A stretch of DNA of 45,075 bases from assembly GCA_903897145.1 (NCBI GenBank), contig CAIUAN010000010.1, positions 1 through 45,075 on the forward strand, written 5' to 3'. Position numbers and translations under genes: made by a program. The DNA comes from an uncultured Bacteroidia bacterium (GTDB lineage Bacteria > Bacteroidota > Bacteroidia > Bacteroidales > Prolixibacteraceae). Of the stretch, positions 26,325 through 36,116 are shown in pieces (position 1 is the first letter of the stretch; each line of letters starts with the position of its first letter). The notes under the pieces were generated by a model. It saw nothing but the letters and a program-made list of their open reading frames with translations. It was not told the origin of the DNA and ran no database searches.

Positions 26325-27392
26325 ATGAATTTTAATTTATCAATAAGCAACAAATGGATCTTAGCAGCATTGATTCCAGTGCTAGCTTCATGCGCCAATC
26401 AAGGAAGTCAAGTTAGCAATGAGTTGGCAATCCCTGTCTCGGTAGCTGATGTGGTGAAGAAGCCAATTGTGCAATTTATTAGTACGACTGGAACTGCCAC
26501 TGCCGCAAGCCAAACAACCTTAAATACCGAAATGGCAGGCATCTATATGCTTGGGAAAAATCCGCGTACTGGGGCAGATTTTAAACTTGGTGATATCGTC
26601 GAAAAGGGTCAAGTTATTATTCGCTTAGAGAACCCTGAAACAGCCAATTCAATTGCGATCAAGACGAAGAAATTAAATCTTGATATCTCTGAACTGGAAA
26701 ATCAAAAGCAAAAGTCACTTTACGAAAAAGGTGGAGTAACCTTGCGTGAGATGAAAAATTCTGAAGTGGCTTTGGCTCAAGCAAATACTGATTTTGAGAA
26801 TGCTAGAATCCAATTGGCTAAAATGGAGATCATTGCACCTTTTAAGGGCGCAATCGTTGACTTGCCTCAAGTTACCAACGGAACTCAGGTGGTTTCAAAC
26901 GCGCCTGCAGTAACTCTTATGGATTATAGCAAACTTTATATGGAGATCAATCTTCCTGAGAAAAATATCGTATCGGTGCATGCTGGTCAAGATGTGGCTA
27001 TCACAAATTATACGTTGCCTAAGGATACTCTTAAAGCTAAGATTAATGAGTTGTCTCCAGTTGTGAGCACCGAGACCCGCACTTTCAAAGGTAAACTGAT
27101 CATTGAAAATTCAGAACTTAAACTGCGTCCAGGGATGTTCGTTAAGGCAGATATTGAAGTGGCTCGTCGCGATAGCGCAATTGTTATCTCAAAAGATATT
27201 ATCGTTTCGGGTAACCGCGGTAAAACAGTTTACGTTGTTGAGAAAGGTGCTGTAAGAGAACGTATCCTAACCGTAGGATTAGAGAATGAGACTTCCGTTG
27301 AAGTCATCGAAGGGCTAAAAGTTAATGAACGGGTAGTTACCAAAGGTTTCGAAACGTTACGTAGCAATTCTAAGGTTAAGATTATCAATTAA
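26325..27392 (+). CDS. RND efflux periplasmic adaptor (membrane fusion lipoprotein)
   Basis: A 355-residue HlyD/AcrA-type adaptor. The signal peptide ends in the lipobox LASC (C23), so it is lipid-anchored. Order: beta-barrel and lipoyl halves starting about 40 (TTGTATAASQTTLNTEMAG), a short helical hairpin (about 110-165), the second lipoyl half with APFKGAIVDLPQVTNGTQV (about 170-190), then the barrel with LRPGMFVKADIEV (about 265) and the membrane-proximal domain. It links the RND permeases encoded next to the TolC protein encoded before. The hairpin is short compared with AcrA. Confidence 0.93.
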   Translation: MNFNLSISNKWILAALIPVLASCANQGSQVSNELAIPVSVADVVKKPIVQFISTTGTATAASQTTLNTEMAGIYMLGKNPRTGADFKLGDIVEKGQVIIRLENPETANSIAIKTKKLNLDISELENQKQKSLYEKGGVTLREMKNSEVALAQANTDFENARIQLAKMEIIAPFKGAIVDLPQVTNGTQVVSNAPAVTLMDYSKLYMEINLPEKNIVSVHAGQDVAITNYTLPKDTLKAKINELSPVVSTETRTFKGKLIIENSELKLRPGMFVKADIEVARRDSAIVISKDIIVSGNRGKTVYVVEKGAVRERILTVGLENETSVEVIEGLKVNERVVTKGFETLRSNSKVKIIN

Positions 27393-27442
27393 TCATAACT
27401 AGTCGAATACATTACTTATAACATAATACTAAATTTTTTCGA

Positions 27443-30400
27443 GTGAAAAAACTGACCTCTTTTGCAGTTAATTACCCAGTAACCGTGCTAATGGCGATCA
27501 TGGGGATCTTGCTCCTCGGGGTGATCTCTTATCAGAAATTGGGGATCGATCTTTTTCCAGACCTGACCTCTCCACGTATTTTTGTAGAGATAAAATCGGG
27601 TGAGAGACCACCTGAAGAGATGGAGAAAATGTTTATCGAGAAAATCGAGGCGGTGGCAATTCGACAAAGTAACGTGCTGGAAGTCTCTTCTATATCCCGC
27701 ACTGGATCTGCTCAGATCACTGTCGAATATGCCTGGAATAAAGATATGAACGAAGCATTTCTAGACCTTCAAAAAGCCTTGACTTCCTTCTCTCAGAATA
27801 CCCTTATTGACGCCTTGACGATTACGCAGCTCGACCCAAATACGCAGCCAGTACTCATCGTAGGTCTATCGCATGAGACGATCACCGACATGAATGAGCT
27901 TCGAAAAGTAGCTACTAACTATGTTCGGAATGAGTTGGTTCGATTGGAAGGTATTGCTGACGTGGAACTTTCAGGCATCGAAGAGAGCGAAGTGCGCATC
28001 GACACTGATCCGTATAAGTTAGAAGCCTTTAATATTACCGTCGATCAGCTTTCACAAAAGATTCAAGCCTACAATAGAAGTATTTCAGGTGGCACAATAA
28101 CAGAGACAGGGTTGCAATATGTGGTTAAAGGGGTAAGCCTGCTTCAGCAAAAAGCCGACTTCGAAAATTTAATCATCGGGTATCAATCTCCTGTCTTAGG
28201 CAGCACTACCGCTCAGAAGACGGCAACTTTTCTGCGCGATGTAGCTACTGTAAGTTTTGCCAATAAAGATCCAATTAATATCGTTCGAATCAATGGTGTA
28301 CGGTGTTTGGCCTTGGCGATCTATAAAGAGACACGATACAATACCGTTAAAGCGGTTGATGATATCCAAAAAGCACTCGTTAATATCACCAAAGCACTTC
28401 CCGGATATAAATTTACCGTGGTTACCAACCAAGGAACATTTATTCGGACTGCCATCGACGAGGTTCAAAACACCATGGTTATAGGTGTTCTATTGGCTAT
28501 TTTAGTGTTATTTATCTTCCTTCGTAAGATTGGAACGACCTTAATTGTGAGTCTTGCCATACCGATCTCGATTATTGCAACTTTCAATCTGATGTATTTC
28601 AATCATCTGACTTTGAATATCATGACGCTTGGCGGACTTGCGCTGGGGGCCGGGATGTTAGTCGATAATGCGATTGTCGTGATGGAGAATATTTTCAGAA
28701 ATCATGAATTGGGTATGTCAGCCAAGGAGGCTGCAATCGTTGGAACGGCTGAAGTGGGTGGCGCAATTACCTCCTCTACATTAACCTCGATCGTTGTTTT
28801 CTTGCCTATTGTATATATTCACGGGGCTTCGGGAGAACTTTTTAAAGATCAAGCTTGGACCGTTGCTTTTTCCCATTTCTCTTCCCTATTTGTGGCGATG
28901 TTCTTAATCCCAATGCTGTATCATCAATTCTTTAAGAATAAAGGGATACAGGCGCCTAAAGGATCGAAATTCGCTGGTTATGGTAATTTCATCACAAGAA
29001 TACTTCCTCATCGTTGGGTGATCACGATCATATCTCTTGTTCTAATGGGCTTATCCTTCTTATTAATCCCTTATATTGGATCAGAATTTATGCCTAAGAC
29101 TGACAGCAAGGAATTTACTATAAACGTTAAGATGGCAGAAGGAACTTCGCTTCAGCGCACTTCTACCGCTATTGGATCAGTGGAGAACATGATTAAAGAG
29201 CTTTTAGGAGACGATATTCAAGCTGTTTATTCAAAAATTGGACCTTCTACCGGAACAACTACTTCTGCTGCGTCTGTTTATGAAGGGGAAAATACAGCTC
29301 AGATCAAGGTGATTCTAAAGCCGACTGGAAAATATGTGGCGTCTCAGGTTACTGAGGCTATTGCAAAATGGTATGCAGCAAATCCGCAGTTTCAAGTCAC
29401 CTTTACTCAAGACGAAACGGCCTTGCAAAGTATTCTAGGTACGCAGGAGGCTCCTATGGTTATTGAGGTAAAAGGGACCGATCTAAACGAAATAAAGAAA
29501 GTTGTAAAACAGGTAGAAGCTTCTGCGAAAGAGATTCCTGGATTGTACAATATTCAAACCAATATGGAAGGCGGCTATCCTGAGATCAATGTGCAAGTCG
29601 ATCGGTTTAGAGCAGGTTTATATAATCTGGCTGTAACGGATGTCGTTAATCAAGTAACCGCAAAATTAAAAGGTGTCACCGCTGGGCAGATGGATAAAAA
29701 TGGTGAATTGCAAGACATCACCATTCATGTTCCCAAAATTGGTGTCGCAGCGTTGGGTGATATGATCATTAAAAATGGCACTTCTGTGATTCGTCTATAT
29801 GAAGTGGCCAAATTGAATGAAGCATTGGCGCCAACAGAGATTTATCGCAGAAATCAAAGTCGTATTGGTAAGGTGATGGCTGAGCTCGATAAAGGAAAGG
29901 CATTAGATAAGGTTGTTGCGGAGGTACAAGCTAAAATAGCTCCAATTGCATTGCCTGCCGACTATTCCATTAAGGTTGCTGGAGAAGAGCAAAAACGACA
30001 AGAGTCGATGTCGAATCTTAAATTTGCACTGCTTCTTTCTATCGTGCTGGTATATATGGTTTTAGCAAGCCAGTTTGAGTCGCTAATTCACCCATTAATC
30101 GTCTTGTTGACGATCCCATTTGCTATTGTGGGTACAATTATTCTGTTCTTTATTATGGGACAGACCTTTAATATGATGGCTTTGATCGGAATTATTATGC
30201 TAGGGGGTATAGCCGTCAACGACTCCATCATACTCATAGATCGGATTAATCAGCTTCGGATGACGGGCATGGATAAGAAATTAGCTATTGCTTTAGGTAG
30301 TCAGCAGCGTCTTCGTCCAATATTGATGACCAGTATCATTACCGTTATTGCACTTCTACCCTTAACATTTGGATTTGGAGCAAGCGCTTCATTACGTTCT

Positions 30401-30517
30401 CCAATGGCTTATGCCGTGATCGGTGGGATGATCACAAGTACTCTGTTGACATTGCTCGTGATACCTTGTGTCTATGATCTTATGACTTCAAATAAACCGC
30501 TCAAACAAGAGGATTAG
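27443..30517 (+). CDS. RND efflux permease (HAE1/AcrB-like)
   Basis: A 1024-residue RND permease with 12 membrane helices in two halves, each with a large periplasmic loop. It starts at GTG, 50 bases after the adaptor; the beginning KKLTSFAVNYPVTVLMAIMG is typical. The helix 4 proton-relay region reads GAGMLVDNAIVVMENI with D408-N409, where AcrB has a DD pair. Helix 10 contains GGIAVNDSIILIDRIN. It should use the proton gradient to push substrates into the adaptor/TolC duct. Hydrophobic-amphiphilic drugs, bile components or lipids are possible substrates, not decided by sequence. Confidence 0.93.
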   Translation: MKKLTSFAVNYPVTVLMAIMGILLLGVISYQKLGIDLFPDLTSPRIFVEIKSGERPPEEMEKMFIEKIEAVAIRQSNVLEVSSISRTGSAQITVEYAWNKDMNEAFLDLQKALTSFSQNTLIDALTITQLDPNTQPVLIVGLSHETITDMNELRKVATNYVRNELVRLEGIADVELSGIEESEVRIDTDPYKLEAFNITVDQLSQKIQAYNRSISGGTITETGLQYVVKGVSLLQQKADFENLIIGYQSPVLGSTTAQKTATFLRDVATVSFANKDPINIVRINGVRCLALAIYKETRYNTVKAVDDIQKALVNITKALPGYKFTVVTNQGTFIRTAIDEVQNTMVIGVLLAILVLFIFLRKIGTTLIVSLAIPISIIATFNLMYFNHLTLNIMTLGGLALGAGMLVDNAIVVMENIFRNHELGMSAKEAAIVGTAEVGGAITSSTLTSIVVFLPIVYIHGASGELFKDQAWTVAFSHFSSLFVAMFLIPMLYHQFFKNKGIQAPKGSKFAGYGNFITRILPHRWVITIISLVLMGLSFLLIPYIGSEFMPKTDSKEFTINVKMAEGTSLQRTSTAIGSVENMIKELLGDDIQAVYSKIGPSTGTTTSAASVYEGENTAQIKVILKPTGKYVASQVTEAIAKWYAANPQFQVTFTQDETALQSILGTQEAPMVIEVKGTDLNEIKKVVKQVEASAKEIPGLYNIQTNMEGGYPEINVQVDRFRAGLYNLAVTDVVNQVTAKLKGVTAGQMDKNGELQDITIHVPKIGVAALGDMIIKNGTSVIRLYEVAKLNEALAPTEIYRRNQSRIGKVMAELDKGKALDKVVAEVQAKIAPIALPADYSIKVAGEEQKRQESMSNLKFALLLSIVLVYMVLASQFESLIHPLIVLLTIPFAIVGTIILFFIMGQTFNMMALIGIIMLGGIAVNDSIILIDRINQLRMTGMDKKLAIALGSQQRLRPILMTSIITVIALLPLTFGFGASASLRSPMAYAVIGGMITSTLLTLLVIPCVYDLMTSNKPLKQED

Positions 30518-30580
30518 TCCAAAATTAGAATGGTAGAAAATAAGACACAATTGAACAATGAAACTCCGAAAAGATAGCTT

Positions 30581-33500
30581 ATGAATTCTATAATAAATAG
30601 AAAAGTTCTGATTAGCATGCTCTTTTTCGGATTAAGCATGATGGGTTATTTCTCCTGGAAAAATCTCTCCATGGAGCTATTCCCAAATGCAGAACTTCCG
30701 ATGCTTTATGTTCAGGTTTCTAGCCAGCTAGAAGTTGATCCCAAATATATGGAGAGCCAAGCCATTGTGCCTCTCGAAGGGGCTATTGGAACGCTGCAAG
30801 GGATTGAGAATATGGAGTCGACAGCCCAGTCCAGACAGGGTTCTATCATGGTCGAATTCAATAAAAATATCAACTTTAAATATACCTATCTTAAAGTTCA
30901 AGAGAAAGTTGATGAGATAAAAGCATCACTGCCTGAGCAGTTTAAGGTTACCGTGGTTAAGGTCGACCTTAATCAGATGAAAAACCAGTTTATGCAACTG
31001 CAGGTACTGGGGAGTGGTGGTGTCGACCGGGTGCGTAACATTACCGATCTTAAAATTAAGACTGAGCTCGAGAATGTAAATGGGATTGCGGGTGTTAACG
31101 TATTTGGAGGCCGGGAGAAATCCGTTGAGATACAGCTCGACATGAACGTTTGTGAGGCTTACAAAATTACGGCCGCTACGATTCGGAATAAGATCACTCA
31201 AAATTATAAGGCTAGAGCTTTTACAGGTAATGTTTACGAGTCGAATAGGCAGTATTTTGTGCAGGTTACATCTGAATACGATGATCTAAAAGAGATTAGT
31301 AATCTTATTATCGCACCTGGACCAATCTTGCTGAAGGATGTCGCGAAGGTCTATTTTGGAACGAAAGAAGAAACTTCCTATTCGCGAGTGAATGGTAAGA
31401 ATTCAGTTTCTATAACCTTGGTTAATGATGCACAGTCAAACCTGATTGAACTTTCTCATAATACATTGGCTACCATTGCTCGGCTGAACAAAGATCTAGC
31501 TTCAAAAGACGTTCAGATCAAGGTTCAGAACAATGCCGCCGATACGATGGAGAAGAATCTGAACCAGATAGGGGAGCTGGCTTTGGTGGGCGGAATACTT
31601 GCAATTGTGGTTCTCTGGATCTTCTTGAAGAATTTTCAACTGGTATCAATCATTGCCTTAGCAATACCTATATCCGTCCTGACAGCATTTAATGTATTCT
31701 TCGGTGCAAACATCTCAATTAATAGCTTAACCTTGGTTGGAATGGCTCTTGCCGTTGGTATGCTGCTCGATAATAGTGTGGTAGTTCTGGAGAATATTTA
31801 TCGGCTCAGAGGGATCGGTCTCTCTCCGCGTGACTCAGTTATTCAAGGAACTACTGAGGTTTGGAGATCCGTTTTTGCCTCCACCTTAACCACGATCACC
31901 GTTTTCTTGCCTTTTATTTTTTCAGATAATTTCTTGATTACCCTGATAGGCAAAAATGTGGGTGTATCCATTATTTCAACCCTTACTATTTCCCTTTTTG
32001 TGGCCATGCTTCTGGTCCCGATGATGGCTTATTCATTTCTTCGAAAGGAAAATAGTAAGAAGTTAAGCTTTAACGTCGTCTCTACTCGGAATAAGTTGGT
32101 GCAGGCTTATGTTATGCTGATGAAATATTCGTTGCGTAAACCTGCCCAGACTATCATAGGAGTCTTACTCTTCTTCTTTATCTCGATCTTCCTATGTCTT
32201 GCCGTTAGTATGAATAATCTGACACAGGTTGAGACAAAAGCTTTCAGTATTAGTGTAACCATGCCTGTCGGATCAACAATCGAAGCGACAGACAAAATTG
32301 TTTCTCAGATCGAAGGTCGAATCGATTCTTTGAAAGAAAAGGAAGATGTTACAAGCAATATTCAATTGGCCAATGCAACTGTCAACGTGTTGCTAAAAGA
32401 GAACTTTAATAAGATTAGCAAAAGGACGATTGCCCAAATACGTGATGATGTTAGGTCTCGTGTGGAGGATGTCTCTGGCGCTATTATTGATATTTCGGAT
32501 GCTTCTGAGACAACTGCAAGCACTGGATCAGGTGGCGGTGGTGGCAGCGGAGGTCGTCAGACTAGTACTGGCTCCGGAAACATGATGAAGCTGCTAGGCG
32601 TAGGGGCTAATCAAGAGAGGATCTTGATTAAAGGCCAGGATTTTGATGTGATGAAGAATGTGGCCAGTGATCTCCAATATTACCTCGAGTCATTAGAGTC
32701 GATGAGTCGTGTAAGGGTTAGCTATTCTGATAACAGACCTGAAGTACATCTTCGTTTTCATCCCTTGACGATGAGTGAAAACAATGTTGCTTTAGGAAAT
32801 ATTTCTGGAGAGCTTAACTCATTTAATAAAGAGACCAATACAAATATTAAGTTCAAAGTAGGAACCGATGAGTACGATATTTTGATCAAAGAGCTTCCTA
32901 AACTCGGCACGACACTTGAGCAACAGAAAAAACCGCGAACTATCTATGAGCTTCGTAATCTTCCAATTCCTGATTCTAAAGGGGGACTGCATGAGCTTCA
33001 GAGTATCAGTGAAATTATTTATTCCTCTGGTGCGGCAAATATTACACGGGTTAATCGCGAAAAACAAATTGAAGTCTCCTACTCTTTTGTTGCAGCTGCG
33101 CAGGATTCAAAAGACCTCTTGACCTCCTATCGGGCCGATGTCGATAAGGTTGTGGAAGGGTATAAACTGCCTGCTGGGGTCGCCGTTCAGGTGCTTCATG
33201 AGGAAGATCCCTTAAAGGATTTCTATTTCCTGATCCTAGCAGCTTTTATTCTGATTTTTATGATTTTGGCCTCGGTGTTTGAATCGATCTCCACACCATT
33301 CGTGCTGATGTTCTCTATTCCATTGGCCGCAATTGGATCCTTTGTTGCACTAATTGTAACCCACAACTCGCTATTTAGCGCAAATACGTTAATTGGATTT
33401 ATCATTCTAATCGGAATTGTGGTCAATAATGGAATTATCCTGATTGACTACACCAATATCTTACGCAAAAGAGGTTTTCGCATGGAGAGAGCCTTGATCT

Positions 33501-35338
33501 TGGCCGGTATGTCCCGAATTCGTCCAATCTTAATCACCGCAATTGTTACTGTCATAGCGATGTTCCCATTAGCCATGGGTGATAACGAATATGTAGGCGC
33601 CATCGGTGCTCCATTTGCAATCACCGTTATTGGCGGATTGAGCATGAGTACCTTACTGACCCTGATATTTATTCCAACCTTCTATTTCGGTCTTGAAAAT
33701 GCCATTAATTGGATGAAAGGCCTTTCGCTTCGAACACGAATCATCCAAGGAGTTGTTGCGTTGTTGGGGATCTATCTGATTTATGCCCGTGTTGATTCGT
33801 TCTTATGGCAGATGCTCGATATGATCGCTTTAATTTTAGTTATTCCTGGCACTACCTGGTTTGTTAACAATAGTTTGCGCAAAGCCAAAGTATCTGTTGT
33901 CGATCCAAATGAACCGATTCAGATTCGGGTGCAAAATTTGGTGAAGATCTACAATTGGGGTGGACGTTTTAAACGTGAATGGATTGGGAACACCCGGATT
34001 CGCGAAAGAGCTGGTCAGGTGAAATATTACAAGAGCTGGCGCGATTTTGATGATTTTATCTGGCAAGTGCCTATCTTAGGTTTCTTGTTCTATTTTACTT
34101 TTGGGTATCTTCAAAATGGACTGTTTATGTTCCTTTTGTCTCATATCATTTTCTTCTTGTCGCTGTATCTTTGGGGACCTATCCGTCAATATCTTGACTA
34201 TAAAGGCGAACGAGACGGCATGAGTAGGCCATCAAGAGTCGGAAAAATGGGTTTTTTATTTATCTATTGGATTCTTCCATTGATCATGCTAATTCTCCTT
34301 TATCTGGCATGGACTTCGATTGGTTCTGTTGCTATGATTGGTATCTTGTGGTACTTCGCCCTGGCTGTTAATCAGACTGCTGAGATGCTCTATGTGCAGA
34401 ATGTCAATATCGAACGGCTTCAAGGTCGATTTGCTGGTTCACGCCGGATGTTCTTTAAACTTGTTGAGCAGATGCCAATTATTGGTCGTAAGAGAGATGC
34501 TTTCAAAGCTTTAAAAGGCGTTTCACTTCAGATAGATACCGGAATGATTGGGTTGTTAGGACCCAATGGCGCTGGCAAATCAACTATGATGCGAATTATC
34601 TGTGGTATTTATGAGCAGAGCTATGGGAAGGTTTGGATTAATGGGATCGATACACAAGAAAAACGTGAAGAGCTTCAAGGTCTTATTGGTTATTTGCCTC
34701 AGGAATTTGGGTCGTATGAGAATATGTCAGCTTATGAATATTTAGATTACCAAGCATTGCTTAAAGGGCTTACAAATCCTGTTGAGCGCGCCACTCGAAT
34801 CGAATATGTTCTTTCGTCAGTCCATCTTTGGAATCGCAAGGATGATAAGATTGGCGGGTTCTCTGGTGGTATGAAGCAACGAATAGGAATTGCTCAGATC
34901 TTACTTCATCTCCCACGTATACTTGTTGTCGATGAACCTACGGCAGGTCTGGATCCTCGTGAACGGATTCGATTTAGAAACCTTCTCGTTGAGCTAAGCC
35001 GCGAACGTGTCGTGATCTTCTCGACCCATATTATTGAAGATATCTCTAGTTCATGTAATCAGGTGGCTGTTGTGAATAGAGGTCAACTGCACTACGCAGG
35101 AAACCCAGGTGATATGGTTAAGTTGGCTGAAGGTCTAGTCTGGCAATATACCATTCCTGCTAAGGAATTTGATTCATTCCCAGCGAAAGATCGCGTGGTT
35201 CATCATTCGCGTGAGGGTGATCTAATCAAATTACGGTTCTTATCTGCTGAGAAACCTTCTGCTGAAGCTGTCTTGGTGAAGCCGGTACTTGAGGAAGCTT
35301 ATTTGTGCTTGCTTAAAGGGATTAAAGTGACCATTTAA
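30581..35338 (+). CDS. RND permease fused to an ABC ATPase (single 1585-residue protein)
   Basis: Residues 1-1040 are a complete RND permease: first helix near 8-25, helix 4 motif GMLLDNSVVVLENI with D397-N398, second half with GIVVNNGIILIDYTN. A Gly/Ser-rich insertion (about 644-667) lies in the second periplasmic loop. Residues about 1050-1290 add several membrane helices and a cytoplasmic stretch. Residues about 1300-1585 are a full ABC ATPase: Walker A GPNGAGKS from 1327, Q-loop YLPQEF, signature FSGGMKQRIGIAQ, Walker B ILVVDEPTAGLD, switch His in FSTHII. One uninterrupted frame covers all parts; no internal stop or frameshift is seen. The ABC part is a paralogue of the ATPase at 20432. 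The small permease 13 bases downstream could be its ABC partner. Confidence 0.9.
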   Translation: MNSIINRKVLISMLFFGLSMMGYFSWKNLSMELFPNAELPMLYVQVSSQLEVDPKYMESQAIVPLEGAIGTLQGIENMESTAQSRQGSIMVEFNKNINFKYTYLKVQEKVDEIKASLPEQFKVTVVKVDLNQMKNQFMQLQVLGSGGVDRVRNITDLKIKTELENVNGIAGVNVFGGREKSVEIQLDMNVCEAYKITAATIRNKITQNYKARAFTGNVYESNRQYFVQVTSEYDDLKEISNLIIAPGPILLKDVAKVYFGTKEETSYSRVNGKNSVSITLVNDAQSNLIELSHNTLATIARLNKDLASKDVQIKVQNNAADTMEKNLNQIGELALVGGILAIVVLWIFLKNFQLVSIIALAIPISVLTAFNVFFGANISINSLTLVGMALAVGMLLDNSVVVLENIYRLRGIGLSPRDSVIQGTTEVWRSVFASTLTTITVFLPFIFSDNFLITLIGKNVGVSIISTLTISLFVAMLLVPMMAYSFLRKENSKKLSFNVVSTRNKLVQAYVMLMKYSLRKPAQTIIGVLLFFFISIFLCLAVSMNNLTQVETKAFSISVTMPVGSTIEATDKIVSQIEGRIDSLKEKEDVTSNIQLANATVNVLLKENFNKISKRTIAQIRDDVRSRVEDVSGAIIDISDASETTASTGSGGGGGSGGRQTSTGSGNMMKLLGVGANQERILIKGQDFDVMKNVASDLQYYLESLESMSRVRVSYSDNRPEVHLRFHPLTMSENNVALGNISGELNSFNKETNTNIKFKVGTDEYDILIKELPKLGTTLEQQKKPRTIYELRNLPIPDSKGGLHELQSISEIIYSSGAANITRVNREKQIEVSYSFVAAAQDSKDLLTSYRADVDKVVEGYKLPAGVAVQVLHEEDPLKDFYFLILAAFILIFMILASVFESISTPFVLMFSIPLAAIGSFVALIVTHNSLFSANTLIGFIILIGIVVNNGIILIDYTNILRKRGFRMERALILAGMSRIRPILITAIVTVIAMFPLAMGDNEYVGAIGAPFAITVIGGLSMSTLLTLIFIPTFYFGLENAINWMKGLSLRTRIIQGVVALLGIYLIYARVDSFLWQMLDMIALILVIPGTTWFVNNSLRKAKVSVVDPNEPIQIRVQNLVKIYNWGGRFKREWIGNTRIRERAGQVKYYKSWRDFDDFIWQVPILGFLFYFTFGYLQNGLFMFLLSHIIFFLSLYLWGPIRQYLDYKGERDGMSRPSRVGKMGFLFIYWILPLIMLILLYLAWTSIGSVAMIGILWYFALAVNQTAEMLYVQNVNIERLQGRFAGSRRMFFKLVEQMPIIGRKRDAFKALKGVSLQIDTGMIGLLGPNGAGKSTMMRIICGIYEQSYGKVWINGIDTQEKREELQGLIGYLPQEFGSYENMSAYEYLDYQALLKGLTNPVERATRIEYVLSSVHLWNRKDDKIGGFSGGMKQRIGIAQILLHLPRILVVDEPTAGLDPRERIRFRNLLVELSRERVVIFSTHIIEDISSSCNQVAVVNRGQLHYAGNPGDMVKLAEGLVWQYTIPAKEFDSFPAKDRVVHHSREGDLIKLRFLSAEKPSAEAVLVKPVLEEAYLCLLKGIKVTI

Positions 35339-35351
35339 AAGTAAAAAAAGG

Positions 35352-36095
35352 ATGAATAAATCTTTTCAAATCATATCAAAAGAGAGCAAAACATATTTCT
35401 GGATCGACCTGATTCGGAAGATGGCTAAATATAATCTAAAAATTATTTTTGCTGGTCGGTTTATCTGGTTTGTTATAGCTGCGCTATTTTTCTTTTTGCT
35501 CTTATCTGTCAATTTAGTTTTTAATGTGCAGGGTTACGACTCTTCCAATGTTTATGGGATCTTAATCTTTCCTGGAATACTGCTGGTTTTTTATCCTACT
35601 GTCTTTGGTATACAGAGTGATGCCGATAATCGAATTCTGGAGATCTTATTTGGTATTCCCAACTATCGTTATAAGGTATGGCTTGTTAGATTGGTGATGA
35701 TCTTTTTACTCACCTGGTTCTTCCTATATCTCTTTTGTTGGGTAGGCTATTTTGGATTAATTCCATTCCCAGTTTTTGAGATGTCGTGGCAGCTTATGTT
35801 TCCTGTCTTATTCTTGGGCTCCTGTGCATTTTTAGTTTCTACCATGGTGAAGAATGGGAATGGCACTGCAGTGGTCATGATTATTATTGGGGTTTTACTC
35901 ATGATGTTTAGTGATTCGCTGAACCGAACACAGTGGAATGTGTTTCATAATCCATATACCATTCCAGGTAATATGAATGAGATGATCTGGTCACAGATCT
36001 CTCAGAAAAGCAGACTTTTCCTTGCTATCTCAAGTGTGGTATTCTTCTTGGGTGGAATGACTAATCTACAACAACGGGAGAAATTTCTGAAATAA
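35352..36095 (+). CDS. ABC-2-like permease, last gene of the ABC/RND operon
   Basis: A 247-residue membrane protein with about six helices (near 37-58, 70-90, 113-135, 142-165, 172-190 and 218-236). The layout, including SDADNRILEILFGIPNYRYKVWLVRLV as a coupling-helix region between helices 2 and 3, fits ABC-2 type permeases. It starts 13 bases after the RND-ABC fusion gene and so probably provides the transmembrane partner for the fused ATPase. No periplasmic extension is present, unlike the permease at 21386. Convergent with trpS. Confidence 0.75.
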   Translation: MNKSFQIISKESKTYFWIDLIRKMAKYNLKIIFAGRFIWFVIAALFFFLLLSVNLVFNVQGYDSSNVYGILIFPGILLVFYPTVFGIQSDADNRILEILFGIPNYRYKVWLVRLVMIFLLTWFFLYLFCWVGYFGLIPFPVFEMSWQLMFPVLFLGSCAFLVSTMVKNGNGTAVVMIIIGVLLMMFSDSLNRTQWNVFHNPYTIPGNMNEMIWSQISQKSRLFLAISSVVFFLGGMTNLQQREKFLK

Positions 36096-36116
36096 GAACT
36101 CTTGGTCTGCTTTGGA

